Positions 45,009-53,553 of a stretch of 64,000 nt of DNA are shown here, one piece after another. Location of the stretch: contig NZ_AP024652.1 in the NCBI RefSeq assembly GCF_019977315.1, forward strand, positions 2,604,001-2,668,000, in the 5' to 3' direction. The position numbers and the translations under genes were made by a program. Below the pieces are notes generated by a model. The model was not told the DNA's origin and did not search any database. It worked only from the letters and a program-made list of their open reading frames with translations. Positions within the stretch are counted from its first letter, which is position 1; every line of letters begins with the position of its first letter. Source of the stretch: Arthrobacter sp. StoSoilB22 (lineage in GTDB: Bacteria > Actinomycetota > Actinomycetes > Actinomycetales > Micrococcaceae).

Positions 45009-46445
45009 CTAGTGGGTGTCGACGGCCGAGATCTCGGACTTGTCTTCGCCCCAGAGGGTGTGGAACGTACCCTCGGTGTCCACACGACCGTAGGTGTGTG
45101 CACCGAAGAGGTCGCGCTGGCCCTGGATCAGGGCGGCGGCAACGCGCTTGCGGCGCAGGCCGTCGTAGTACGCCAGGGAGGACGAGAACACCGGAACGGG
45201 GATGCCCAGCTGGACAGCCGTGGCTACAACCCGGCGCCAAGCCGGAAGCGCTTCAGCGATGGCCTTGGTGAAGGCCGGCGCAAACAGCAGGTTGGCGGGC
45301 TTCTCATCGGCAGCGTAGGCCTTGGTGATGTCCTTGAGCAGTTCTGCGCGGATGATGCAGCCGGCGCGCCACAGGGAAGCGATCTCGTCCAGCTTGAGGT
45401 CCCAGCCGTACTCCTTGGCGGCGGAGGTCAGCATGTCCAGGCCCTGGGCGTAGGAGACCAGCTTGGAGGCGTAGAGAGCCTGGCGGACGTCCTCGACGAA
45501 GGTTTCGGGGATTTCCACGGAAGCTTCTTCACCGGCGAGCAGTTCCTGGCCGAGCTTGCGCTGCTCTGTCTGGGAGGACAGTGCGCGGGCGAAAACGGAC
45601 TCAGCGATGCCGGAGACCGGGGAACCCAGTTCCAGAGCGGAGATGACCGTCCAGCGTCCGGTGCCCTTCTGACCTGCGGCATCCACCACGACGTCAACAA
45701 ACGGCTTGCCGGTCTTGGCATCAACGTGGCCCAGGACCTCTGCGGAGATTTCGATCAGGAAGGAGGACAGATCGCCCTTGTTCCACTCAGCGAAGATCTT
45801 GGACTGCTCGGCGGGCTCAATGCCTGCACCGGAGCGGAGGAGGTCGAATGCTTCACCGATAACCTGCATGTCGGCGTACTCGATGCCATTGTGGACCATC
45901 TTGACGAAGTGGCCGGCGCCGTCGGTGCCGATCCATGCACAGCACGGTTCGCCGTCCACCTTGGCGGAGATTTTCTCCAGCAGGGGTCCGAGGGCGTCGT
46001 AGGACTCCTTGGAGCCGCCGGGCATGATGGACGGGCCGTTCAGGGCGCCTTCTTCGCCACCGGAGACACCGACGCCGACAAAGTGCAGATCCTTCTTGGC
46101 CAGGGCAGCTTCGCGGCGGCGGGTGTCCTCGTAGTGCGAGTTACCGGCATCGATGATGATGTCCCCGGCTTCAAGCAACGGCTCGAGCTGCTCGATCACG
46201 TTGTCAACGGGAGCGCCTGCCTTGACCATGATGAGGACGCGGCGGGGCTTTTCAAGGGAGTCGACGAGTTCCTGCAGTGTTTCCGTGCGGATGAAGTCGC
46301 CGTCCGTGCCGTGCTTTTCCAGCAGGGCGTCAGTCTTTTCCACGGAGCGGTTGTGGAGAGCCACGGTGAAGCCGTTGCGGGCAAGGTTGCGGGCCAGGTT
46401 GGCGCCCATCACCGCAAGGCCGGTGACACCGATGTGTGCTGACAT
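45009..46445 (-). CDS. gnd: 6-phosphogluconate dehydrogenase (decarboxylating)
   Basis: A 478-residue enzyme of the oxidative pentose phosphate pathway: 6-phosphogluconate + NADP to ribulose-5-phosphate + CO2 + NADPH. 'IGVTGLAVMGANLARNLARNG' is the NADP fold, 'VGVSGGEEGALNGPSIMPGG' and 'GAGHFVKMVHNGIEYADMQ' the active site with the catalytic Lys. The ATG at 46445 is chosen for its GGAG six bases upstream and family start MSAHIGVTG. A palindromic operator-like site lies 18-38 bp upstream, towards the divergent GntR-type regulator. Confidence 0.96.
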   Translation of the reverse strand: MSAHIGVTGLAVMGANLARNLARNGFTVALHNRSVEKTDALLEKHGTDGDFIRTETLQELVDSLEKPRRVLIMVKAGAPVDNVIEQLEPLLEAGDIIIDAGNSHYEDTRRREAALAKKDLHFVGVGVSGGEEGALNGPSIMPGGSKESYDALGPLLEKISAKVDGEPCCAWIGTDGAGHFVKMVHNGIEYADMQVIGEAFDLLRSGAGIEPAEQSKIFAEWNKGDLSSFLIEISAEVLGHVDAKTGKPFVDVVVDAAGQKGTGRWTVISALELGSPVSGIAESVFARALSSQTEQRKLGQELLAGEEASVEIPETFVEDVRQALYASKLVSYAQGLDMLTSAAKEYGWDLKLDEIASLWRAGCIIRAELLKDITKAYAADEKPANLLFAPAFTKAIAEALPAWRRVVATAVQLGIPVPVFSSSLAYYDGLRRKRVAAALIQGQRDLFGAHTYGRVDTEGTFHTLWGEDKSEISAVDTH

Positions 46446-46463
46446 CAAAACTCCATTTCGTTC

Positions 46464-46483
46464 TTGTACAAGTTCGTGTACAA
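46464..46483. promoter_or_regulatory. operator-like palindrome upstream of gnd
   Basis: TTGTACA (46464-46470), 6 bp, TGTACAA (46477-46483): a perfect 7-bp inverted repeat between gnd and the divergent FadR-type regulator. The GTAC core fits the general GT-N-AC pattern of GntR/FadR-subfamily operators. It is placed in the gnd leader where it could block transcription. Confidence 0.65.
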
Positions 46484-46678
46484 ACAGTCGCCCGATACCC
46501 AATGGGGCACGCGGGAAGCGATTTCAAAACCAGGGGCTGTAATAAACCATACGTATTTAAGCCAGGTGCGGGAAAGCGGCGCCCACGTTTTGGAACGGTG
46601 CCGCGTCATAAACAGTCTATGATGCCGCCCCGGATTCCTCTGCGCACCTGAGGTCGCCGCGCCACTATGCTTACCACT

Positions 46679-47407
46679 ATGTCAACCAGCCTCCACCACC
46701 GCGCCGTAGAGCACTTGGGCACCAAAATCGTCGGCGGCGCCCTGCCCACGGGCCATGTCATGCTGGCCGAGCACTTGGAAGACGAACTCAAAGTTTCGCG
46801 TTCAGTGGTCCGTGAAGCCGTCCGTGTGCTGCAGTCGCTGGGACTTGTGGAGACCATCAAGCGAGTAGGCATCAGGGTCTTGCCGGCACATCGTTGGAAC
46901 CCTTTCGATCCTCTGGTGATTCGTTGGCGGCTGGCCGGCGAAGGGCGCGGCGCCCAGTTGAGGTCGCTCGCTGAGCTGCGTTCCGCCGTCGAACCTGTAG
47001 CAGCGGAACTGGCCGCCGGGAACGCCCCGGAAAGTCTTCGGAAGGAGCTGGTGGGCATCTCCCTTGCCATGAAGGAAGCCGGCGATGCCGGTGACATGGC
47101 CCGGTTCCTTGACCTCGACATCAGGTTCCACGCGTTGGTCCTCTCCGGCTCCGGCAACGAAATGTTCGCCAACCTGATTGGCCAGGTCACGGAGACCCTC
47201 ACAGGTAGAACTGTGCACGGACTTATGCCGGAACATCCCCAGAAGCAAGCGCTTCAGTGGCACATGGACGTCGCCCACGCGATTGATGCGGGCGACGGGT
47301 CCGTTGCGCGCGAAGCCGCAGCAAAAATCATGAAGCAGACCATTGCGGAGCTGGCACCCAGTTGGAATGACCAGCCCCGCGTGTTCGTCCCCGTCGCCAG
47401 GAACTAG
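46679..47407 (+). CDS. GntR/FadR family (FCD) transcriptional regulator
   Basis: A 242-residue regulator with an N-terminal winged helix ('LEDELKVSRSVVREAVRVLQSLGLVETIKRVGIRV', shown in family form) and a C-terminal all-helical FCD effector domain with metal-type His residues ('DLDIRFHALVL', 'EHPQKQALQWHMDVAHAI'). Such proteins usually sense gluconate or related sugar acids; the neighbours gnd, idnO and idnD support this. The ATG 46679 is preferred over 46667 because TATGCT (46666-46671) sits 7 nt upstream as a leaderless -10. Its 3' end is 3 bp from idnD (convergent). Confidence 0.9.
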   Translation: MSTSLHHRAVEHLGTKIVGGALPTGHVMLAEHLEDELKVSRSVVREAVRVLQSLGLVETIKRVGIRVLPAHRWNPFDPLVIRWRLAGEGRGAQLRSLAELRSAVEPVAAELAAGNAPESLRKELVGISLAMKEAGDAGDMARFLDLDIRFHALVLSGSGNEMFANLIGQVTETLTGRTVHGLMPEHPQKQALQWHMDVAHAIDAGDGSVAREAAAKIMKQTIAELAPSWNDQPRVFVPVARN

Positions 47408-47410
47408 TCT

Positions 47411-48460
47411 TTATCCCTGAAAGTTCAGCAGCACTTTTCCGGATTCAGCGGAGTTCTTCGCCACCTCAAAAGCCTCCAGGCCCTGGGCAAGGCCGAACTC
47501 GTGGGTTACCACGGGGTCGACGAACAGCGAACCATCGGCCAGTGCAGCAATGACCTCATCGATCTCGTCGTTGAAGCGGAACGAGCCAAGGAGTTCCAGC
47601 TCGCGGGTGATGGCGAGGGAGATGAACACCGGCTGGGGTCCGGACGGCAGGAGTCCCACCATCACCACCTTGCCGCCGCGAGTAGTGCCCTTGATGGCCG
47701 AGGCAAGGCCAAAATGGCTTCCAGAGGATTCAATCACCACGTCGGCGTCCACTGCCGCGATGGCCTCGGTGTTGTCGCCTTTCAGGATCTCATCGGCGCC
47801 AACGGCAAGGGCGATTTCCAGGGGCTTGTCATGCATGTCGACGGCGACAATCCGGGCCGCGCCGGCACGCTTCAGGACGGCAACGGCGAGTGCACCGATC
47901 GGACCGCTGCCAATCACCAGGGCTGTCTTTCCCCTGACGTCTCCCGCGCGGCCTACGGCATGCCAAGCGACGCTGGCGGGCTCAACCAGTGCGGCCGTCC
48001 TCAGGTCCAGGTTCTCCGGCAGCGGGCGCAGCATCCTTGAGGGAAGGGTGGCGTAGCGGCTGAACGCGCCGTCTGTGTGGGGGTACCGGGCAGCACTGCC
48101 AAGGTAGGTGCAGCCCGGGGAGAGGTTGGGCCGCTCCTGGGGGTATCTGACATCGCCGGGTGCCGGGGTTGCCGGGTGGACGGCCACGGGGGTTCCCTCG
48201 GCGGGGCCGGTACCGTCGGCTGCCTGCTGGACCACTACGCCCACGATTTCGTGTCCAAGGACCATGGGCTCTTTGAGGATGGACTCCCCTGCTGCTCCGT
48301 GCAGCCAGTAGTGAAGGTCCGATCCGCAGATCCCGCCGTAGGCAATCTCCACGATCGCTTCATCCGTAGCCGGCACTGCCAAGGGGATGTCTTCAATCCT
48401 CAGGTCGCCCTTGCCATGGGCAACCACGGCGGGGCCTGAGGCCGGGAGAATAATGCTCAT
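47411..48460 (-). CDS. idnD: L-idonate 5-dehydrogenase-like zinc alcohol dehydrogenase
   Basis: A 349-residue medium-chain dehydrogenase. 'GGICGSDLHYWLHG' holds the catalytic zinc Cys, 'VLGHEIVGVV' the His-Glu pair, and 'VIGSGPIGALAVAVLKRAGA' the NAD fold. The structural zinc loop of four Cys is missing, replaced by 'HPATPAPGDVRYPQERPNLSPGCTY' (one Cys), as in IdnD-type enzymes. Expected reaction: L-idonate to 5-keto-D-gluconate. Its ATG overlaps the idnO stop (TGATG), so the pair is coupled and, with idnO, would convert idonate to gluconate. Other sugar acids are possible substrates. Confidence 0.85.
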   Translation of the reverse strand: MSIILPASGPAVVAHGKGDLRIEDIPLAVPATDEAIVEIAYGGICGSDLHYWLHGAAGESILKEPMVLGHEIVGVVVQQAADGTGPAEGTPVAVHPATPAPGDVRYPQERPNLSPGCTYLGSAARYPHTDGAFSRYATLPSRMLRPLPENLDLRTAALVEPASVAWHAVGRAGDVRGKTALVIGSGPIGALAVAVLKRAGAARIVAVDMHDKPLEIALAVGADEILKGDNTEAIAAVDADVVIESSGSHFGLASAIKGTTRGGKVVMVGLLPSGPQPVFISLAITRELELLGSFRFNDEIDEVIAALADGSLFVDPVVTHEFGLAQGLEAFEVAKNSAESGKVLLNFQG

Positions 48461-49230
48461 CAGACCACCACCGTCATTCCACCGTCGACGAAGATCGTCT
48501 GGCCGTTCACGAAGTTCGAGGCCTGGGAGGCGAGCCATACGGTGGGCCCGGCAAGGTCTGCCGTAGTGCCCCAGCGATTGGCCGGGGTCCGGCCAAGGAT
48601 CCAGGAATTGAAGTCAGCATCGTCCACCAGGTTTTGGGTCATTTCCGTGTGGATGTACCCCGGCGCGATTCCGTTGATCTGCAAACCGGAGGCGGCCCAT
48701 TCTGCCGTCATGGCGCGGGTGAGGTTGCGGAGTCCGCCCTTGGCAGCCACATAGGGGGCGATGGTGGGGCGCGCCAGGTCCGTTTGGACCGAGCAGATGT
48801 TGATGATCTTGCCGTGTCCCCGGGAGATCATATGCCGTGCCGCTTCCCGGCCTACCAGGAAGGCGCTGGTGAGGTCCGTGGTGATGACACGGTCCCAGTC
48901 CTTGACGTCGAGCTCCAGCATGGGGACACGGTGCTGAATTCCGGCGTTGTTAACCAGGATGTCCAAAGGCCCCACGTTCTGTTCAATCCAAGCCACACCC
49001 TCAGCAGCGTCCGTTGCGTCGGTGACATCGAAAGCCCGGCTATGGACCCTTTCCACCGGATAGTCAGCGGCCATGGCCTGGTGGGCTTTCTCCAGGCGTT
49101 CAGTGCTGATGCCATTGAGCACCACCGTCGCGCCGGCATCGGCAAGGCCCCTGGCCAGGGCATTGCCGATACCGCGGCTTGAACCAGTGACCAAGGCAAC
49201 CCGCCCGGTCAGATCAAAAAGTCCATTCAT
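48460..49230 (-). CDS. idnO: gluconate 5-dehydrogenase-like SDR
   Basis: A 256-residue SDR. 'MNGLFDLTGRVALVTGSSRGIG' at the start, 'NNAGIQHRVPMLEL', 'NICSVQTDLARPTIAPYVAAKGGL' (Ser, YxxxK) and 'NGIAPGYIHTEMTQNLVDD' closely follow E. coli IdnO, which reduces 5-keto-D-gluconate to D-gluconate. The ATG 49230 fits the family start; an ATG at 49245 touches the SD-like AAGGA and is less likely. Middle gene of the three-gene operon, coupled to idnD. Confidence 0.88.
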   Translation of the reverse strand: MNGLFDLTGRVALVTGSSRGIGNALARGLADAGATVVLNGISTERLEKAHQAMAADYPVERVHSRAFDVTDATDAAEGVAWIEQNVGPLDILVNNAGIQHRVPMLELDVKDWDRVITTDLTSAFLVGREAARHMISRGHGKIINICSVQTDLARPTIAPYVAAKGGLRNLTRAMTAEWAASGLQINGIAPGYIHTEMTQNLVDDADFNSWILGRTPANRWGTTADLAGPTVWLASQASNFVNGQTIFVDGGMTVVV

Positions 49231-49266
49231 AGTTTTGTTCTTCATTCCTTCTGGTGTTGCGCCGGT

Positions 49267-50178
49267 TCAGTTGCTGTTCGACGTCGCGGCTGGTGAAAGG
49301 CTGAGGTTTGCGATGGCCTGACGGACAACGGCGAGGTCTTGATCACCGAGTCCTTGGCGTTTGAGTTCGGCGTAAAGGTCGATTGCTGCCGATGCCATGG
49401 GGACCGCGGAACCAACGGCTTGTGCGCTGGTGAGCACGAAGCCGAGGTCCTTGTGCATGAACTTTGCCGGCCCGGTGGGCGCATAGTCCTTGGCGGCCAG
49501 GCGTGGGCCAACGTTCTCCAGCACCCGGCTTCCGGCCAGCCCTCCGGAAAGGACCTCAAAGAGTGCCCGCACGTCCATACCGGAGCGTTCCGCGAGTTCA
49601 GCCGCTTCGGCGAGGGCCGCCGTCGTTGTCCCTACGATGAGTTGGTTGCAGGCTTTGGCGAGCGACCCCGAACCCAGCGGCCCCATGCGCCGGACCGTGG
49701 TCCCCATGGTTTCCAGAAGCGGCTTGAGCGCTTCGAACTGGCTTTGGGTGCCGCCCACCATGATGGCAAGGCTTCCGCTGTGCGCCCCGGCGGTACCGCC
49801 GCTGACCGGCGCGTCCACCACCGCGGCGTTACCGCCGGATGCCTCGTGAACGGTGTCGCCAAACAGTTGGACCGCGGTGGGGGAAACGCTGCTCATGACG
49901 ACGACGGCGGTACCCGGCCGGGGTGCCTTGTTCCGCCATGATTCGAGAAGGTCCGCGGCGGCTTCCTCGATGAAGGGCAGATCGGGGAGCATAAAGATGA
50001 TGGTGTCTTCGTCCCGCAGCTCCGCCACGGCTGCTGCGCGCCGCACGCCGGAGAGGCCTTCAAAGGCGGCCCCGGAGCGATTCCAGGCAGTGACGTCCCA
50101 ACCGGCAATGGCGATGTTTGATGCCATGGGGGCTCCCATGAGACCTAAGCCTACGAAGCCTACGCGTTTGCTTGTCAT
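49267..50178 (-). CDS. 3-hydroxyisobutyrate dehydrogenase family oxidoreductase
   Basis: A 303-residue beta-hydroxyacid dehydrogenase. 'VGFVGLGLMGAPMASNIAIAGWDV' is the NAD(P) motif, 'DAPVSGGTAGAHSGSLAIMVGG' the substrate-binding signature and 'GSGSLAKACNQLIVG' contains the catalytic Lys. The family covers tartronate-semialdehyde reductase (GarR), L-threonate dehydrogenase and HIBADH; the sugar-acid neighbours favour a GarR/LtnD-like role, unproven. The ATG 50178 has a GAGG upstream. First gene of the operon with idnO and idnD; divergent from the D-2-hydroxyacid dehydrogenase. Confidence 0.88.
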   Translation of the reverse strand: MTSKRVGFVGLGLMGAPMASNIAIAGWDVTAWNRSGAAFEGLSGVRRAAAVAELRDEDTIIFMLPDLPFIEEAAADLLESWRNKAPRPGTAVVVMSSVSPTAVQLFGDTVHEASGGNAAVVDAPVSGGTAGAHSGSLAIMVGGTQSQFEALKPLLETMGTTVRRMGPLGSGSLAKACNQLIVGTTTAALAEAAELAERSGMDVRALFEVLSGGLAGSRVLENVGPRLAAKDYAPTGPAKFMHKDLGFVLTSAQAVGSAVPMASAAIDLYAELKRQGLGDQDLAVVRQAIANLSLSPAATSNSN

Positions 50179-50242
50179 GGTGGGTAACCTCACTTCTTTT
50201 TGGTCATCTATAGAAATTCTGTTCAATATCCTAGCCGTCATT

Positions 50243-50257
50243 CAGTATGATGAACAC
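50243..50257 (+). promoter_or_regulatory. shared 15-bp motif, copy A
   Basis: CAGTATGATGAACAC between the divergent oxidoreductase operon and the D-2-hydroxyacid dehydrogenase gene. It differs from copy B at 2 of 15 positions. A further CACTATGA follows at 50255-50262, 12 bp from the start of the first. TATGAT at 50246-50251 could also be the -10 box of a leaderless dehydrogenase mRNA. Confidence 0.55.
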
Positions 50258-50258
50258 T

Positions 50259-51314
50259 ATGACGACTGATGAACTTACCATCGCCATCGCTGTACCCCTC
50301 GAAGCCGAGCATGTAGAGCTGATCCGCGCCGTAGATCCTTCCATAACAGTTCTCTACGAACCCGAGCTCCTGCCGCCGGAACGCTTCCCGGCCGATCACG
50401 CCGGCGATCCGGAATTCACGCGCACACCCGAGCAGGAGGAACGTTACTGGGACATGCTCAACCGGGCACAGGTCCTGTACGGCTTCCCCAATGAAAGTCC
50501 AGCCGGATTAGCGCGCATCGCTGCGAGCAACCCGCACTTGCAGTGGATTCACGCCATGGCGGCAGGAGCCGGTGGCGCGGTCAAGGCTTCAGGGCTCGAC
50601 ACCGAAACCCTGCAGAAGTTCCGCGTGACCACGTCCGCAGGTGTCCACGCGCTGCCGCTGGCAGAGTTTTCAGCCTTCGGCATCCTCAACGGCTTCAAGC
50701 GCAGCGCCGAAATGGCGCAGGATCAAGCCGCCAAGGTTTGGCCAGAGCTGAGAACACCCACCAAACTGGCCAACGGCTCGAAAGTGGTTATCGCCGGCCT
50801 CGGTGAAATTGGCATGGAAACTGCCCGAATCGTGCGGGCGCTGGGCATGAAAGTCAGCGGAACCAAGCGCACTGTGGAATCCATCGAGGGAATCGAGGAG
50901 GTCACCAACAATGATGGTCTTCCCCGCCTGGTGGCTGATGCCGATGCCGTGATCAATACACTTCCCGGCACGCCGTACACGGAGAATCTTTTCAACAGTG
51001 ACATTTTCTCCGCCATGAAACCGGGCACCGTGTTTGTGAACGTGGGCCGCGGAACCGTGGTGGATGAAGACGCCTTGCTGGAGGCGCTGAACAACGGCCA
51101 GCTTTCATACGCCTGCCTGGACGTTTTCGCGGTGGAACCGCTCCCCCAGGACAGCCCCTTATGGAACCACCCCAAGGTCCTGGTGTCCCCGCACACTTCT
51201 GCATTGAGTGCTGCCGAAAACCGGCTCATCGCGGAACGCTTCTGCAGCAACCTGCGTTCATTCCTGGACGGTGGAGAACTCCCGCACGTGGTGGATCCGG
51301 TTCACTTCTACTAG
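50259..51314 (+). CDS. D-2-hydroxyacid dehydrogenase
   Basis: A 351-residue NAD-dependent dehydrogenase. The NAD fold 'VVIAGLGEIGMETARIVRALGMKV' follows a substrate half with 'HAMAAGAGGA' and 'TTSAGVHALPLAEFSAFGIL'. The catalytic Arg ('VNVGRGTVVDE'), Glu ('DVFAVEPLP') and His ('SPHTSALSA') are present. It would reduce 2-keto acids or oxidise D-2-hydroxy acids. The start at 50259 is chosen because TATGAT (50246-50251) lies 7 nt upstream; ATGs at 50247 and 50250 would overlap that box. Expressed away from the idnO-type operon from a shared intergenic region. Confidence 0.9.
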   Translation: MTTDELTIAIAVPLEAEHVELIRAVDPSITVLYEPELLPPERFPADHAGDPEFTRTPEQEERYWDMLNRAQVLYGFPNESPAGLARIAASNPHLQWIHAMAAGAGGAVKASGLDTETLQKFRVTTSAGVHALPLAEFSAFGILNGFKRSAEMAQDQAAKVWPELRTPTKLANGSKVVIAGLGEIGMETARIVRALGMKVSGTKRTVESIEGIEEVTNNDGLPRLVADADAVINTLPGTPYTENLFNSDIFSAMKPGTVFVNVGRGTVVDEDALLEALNNGQLSYACLDVFAVEPLPQDSPLWNHPKVLVSPHTSALSAAENRLIAERFCSNLRSFLDGGELPHVVDPVHFY

Positions 51315-51319
51315 GCCTG

Positions 51320-53377
51320 CTACCAGCCCGTGGCGTCAAGCCACCTCTCGGACAACGTGTCGGTCATGGTCCTGACATAAGTGCTCGAGAGGTGGTTGTC
51401 GTCGAGGTAAACATAAACGTTGCCCACAATGCCTGGACAGGCCGTGCCGTCACAGATCAGGTCCGTCATGTCCAGGATGGACAATCCCGTGAAAGTCCCT
51501 TCCAACTGATCCAAAGGATTGGTCTCGGCGAGCACCGAAGACAGGGCAGGGCGGCACCGCGGATCATCCACTCCGGAGGCCATGGCACATTCGCTGGGGC
51601 TAAAGGAGAAACGCGGGTTGTCCCGCATGGCGATGACTTCCACGCCCTGATCAGTAATTTCACCCACCAACTCGTCGAGCCCCCACGTGAGGTCCTCGTC
51701 AGGTGAGTCGGGAACTGCCGCTGTTCCTACCAGGAAGACAGCATCGGGCCGATGGATACGGATGTGTTCCCTGACGTTCCTGTTGAACGCATTGCATTCG
51801 TCCCCTACCTCATCGGATTCAGTCATGAAAGGGCAGGCACCGAAGGTGACTGCCTGGACACGCCAGCGGTTCTCCTTGGCCAGCGGACCGATCGCTCCGA
51901 GCCATTGCAGCGAATGGGACTGACCCACCACAAAGACGGTCTTCTCTGCGTCAGCGCCGACGTCGTTCTGCTGGCACTCTGCAAAAAGCACCGGATCCGT
52001 GGGGCGGAGCTCACCGGTACACGGGCCATCGAGCTTTCCCCAATCTTCCGGAAGCTGCTCAGGGGTGGGCAGTGTCCGTGCGCCGTCGCCAACCCGGTCA
52101 ACGTAGCCAGGTAGCAAGGCCCGCGCTCCGGGGTTGTCATCATCACTTTGCTTGGCAATAAGGTTCTTCTCCGCCTGTTGCTGGAATCCAAACTGCGCCA
52201 TCGGGGCTGCAGCCACTGCCAGGCAAACCAGCACAGCCACAGCCAGACGACGTTTCCTTGCTTCCGGCCACCTCCATGCACGCAGGGGCTGCTCTACAAA
52301 CCTGGTGGTGAGAAACGCCAACACCAAGGACGCACCCACAATCAAGGTGCCGGTGATCGCATCTGCGTGGTCTTGGCCGATCCACACCAAGGTGATCACC
52401 AACAGCGGCCAATGCCACAGGTAAAGGGCATATGAGGTGGAGCCCAGCCCCACCAGCAGCTTGGACGACAGGATCCTGTCAACTCCGAAGCGGCTTCCAG
52501 ATTGCCCCGCGACGATGACAGCCACGGCCGCGAGGGTCGGCCACAGCGCCACGAAACCCGGAAACGCGGTCTGTACCTGCAGGACAGCACCACAGCTCAG
52601 CATGGCGGCTATGCCCACCCACCCCAGCACGCCCCTCAGCCCGCGGCCGGGCCGAAGATAGGGAAGCAACAGCGCCACCAGGGTTCCCAACGCAAACTCC
52701 CACAGCCGGGCAAACGTATCGAAATATGCAAGTTCCTGATGGGCGGCCGTGAAATAGACCGAATAGGCCAGCGAAACTACAAAAATCAGTCCGAACACTC
52801 CTAGCAGCACGGCCCGATACCGCAAGCTGAACCGGCGGCACGCCCAAGCCGTAGCAACAAAAATGGCAGGCCACAGGATGAACACTTGCCCCTGAATGGA
52901 CAGGGACCAGAAGTGCTGAAAAGGGCTTGCCACGCTGTGGTCTGCTGCGTAGTAGTTGACCACCTGGCGCTGAAGCAGCCAATTTTGAACGTAGAAGAGG
53001 GACGCCCAGCCTTGGTTGACTATCTCAATCCATCGCGTGCGGGGAATGACCACATACGTGGCCGCCAACGTGCCAAGCAGCACCACCACGACGGCGGGCA
53101 GCAGTCGCCAGAACAGGTGCAACCAGTGCCGCACCAGTGATACCGGCCGGGCATCCTCGAAACGGCTCACGAATTGCAGGGTCATGAGGAACGCCGAAAT
53201 CAGCAGGAAGACATCCACCCCACCGGAAACCCGGCCAAACCAGATGTGGTAGGTGACGACCATGAGCACGGCCAAAGATCGAAGGCCCTGAATCTCAGGC
53301 CTAAACTTTGTACCCCGTCCGCCCGCCCGGACCTGACCAGGACTTTCCGGTGATGTGAGGCCCTTGGTAGCCGTCAT
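51320..53377 (-). CDS. OafA-like acyltransferase with C-terminal SGNH domain
   Basis: A 685-residue membrane enzyme. Residues about 25-385 are an acyltransferase-3 domain with ten or so helices ('FRPEIQGLRSLAVLMVVTYH', 'HFWSLSIQGQVFILWP'). Residues about 450-685 form an extracytoplasmic SGNH hydrolase-like domain with 'VFVVGQSHSLQW' (Ser block; Gln where GDSH has Asp) and 'YLDDNHLSSTYV' (Asp-His). Such fusions O-acetylate cell-surface polysaccharides or glycolipids. ATG 53377 with GAGGAG eight bases upstream. Convergent with the D-2-hydroxyacid dehydrogenase (5-bp gap). Confidence 0.92.
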   Translation of the reverse strand: MTATKGLTSPESPGQVRAGGRGTKFRPEIQGLRSLAVLMVVTYHIWFGRVSGGVDVFLLISAFLMTLQFVSRFEDARPVSLVRHWLHLFWRLLPAVVVVLLGTLAATYVVIPRTRWIEIVNQGWASLFYVQNWLLQRQVVNYYAADHSVASPFQHFWSLSIQGQVFILWPAIFVATAWACRRFSLRYRAVLLGVFGLIFVVSLAYSVYFTAAHQELAYFDTFARLWEFALGTLVALLLPYLRPGRGLRGVLGWVGIAAMLSCGAVLQVQTAFPGFVALWPTLAAVAVIVAGQSGSRFGVDRILSSKLLVGLGSTSYALYLWHWPLLVITLVWIGQDHADAITGTLIVGASLVLAFLTTRFVEQPLRAWRWPEARKRRLAVAVLVCLAVAAAPMAQFGFQQQAEKNLIAKQSDDDNPGARALLPGYVDRVGDGARTLPTPEQLPEDWGKLDGPCTGELRPTDPVLFAECQQNDVGADAEKTVFVVGQSHSLQWLGAIGPLAKENRWRVQAVTFGACPFMTESDEVGDECNAFNRNVREHIRIHRPDAVFLVGTAAVPDSPDEDLTWGLDELVGEITDQGVEVIAMRDNPRFSFSPSECAMASGVDDPRCRPALSSVLAETNPLDQLEGTFTGLSILDMTDLICDGTACPGIVGNVYVYLDDNHLSSTYVRTMTDTLSERWLDATGW

Positions 53378-53470
53378 GGACACGCTCCTCATTCGCTGCA
53401 CCAATTCTGCACTGCCACCGGGGTTTTGCCATCACACTCCTCGGACGCGTTTTTGTGTCCAAGACAAAGC

Positions 53471-53504
53471 AGCGCGGCACCCTCCACAAGGAAGGTGCCG
53501 CGCT
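53471..53504. terminator. terminator after the MHS transporter gene
   Basis: AGCGCGGCACC (53471-53481) pairs with GGTGCCGCGCT (53494-53504); the minus strand continues GCTTTGTCTT and the plus strand GTTTCT. Confidence 0.75.
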
Positions 53505-53553
53505 GTTTCTGTTGGTTTTCAGGTATTCCTGCGCCCGGTTGTTCGTTGGGGAA

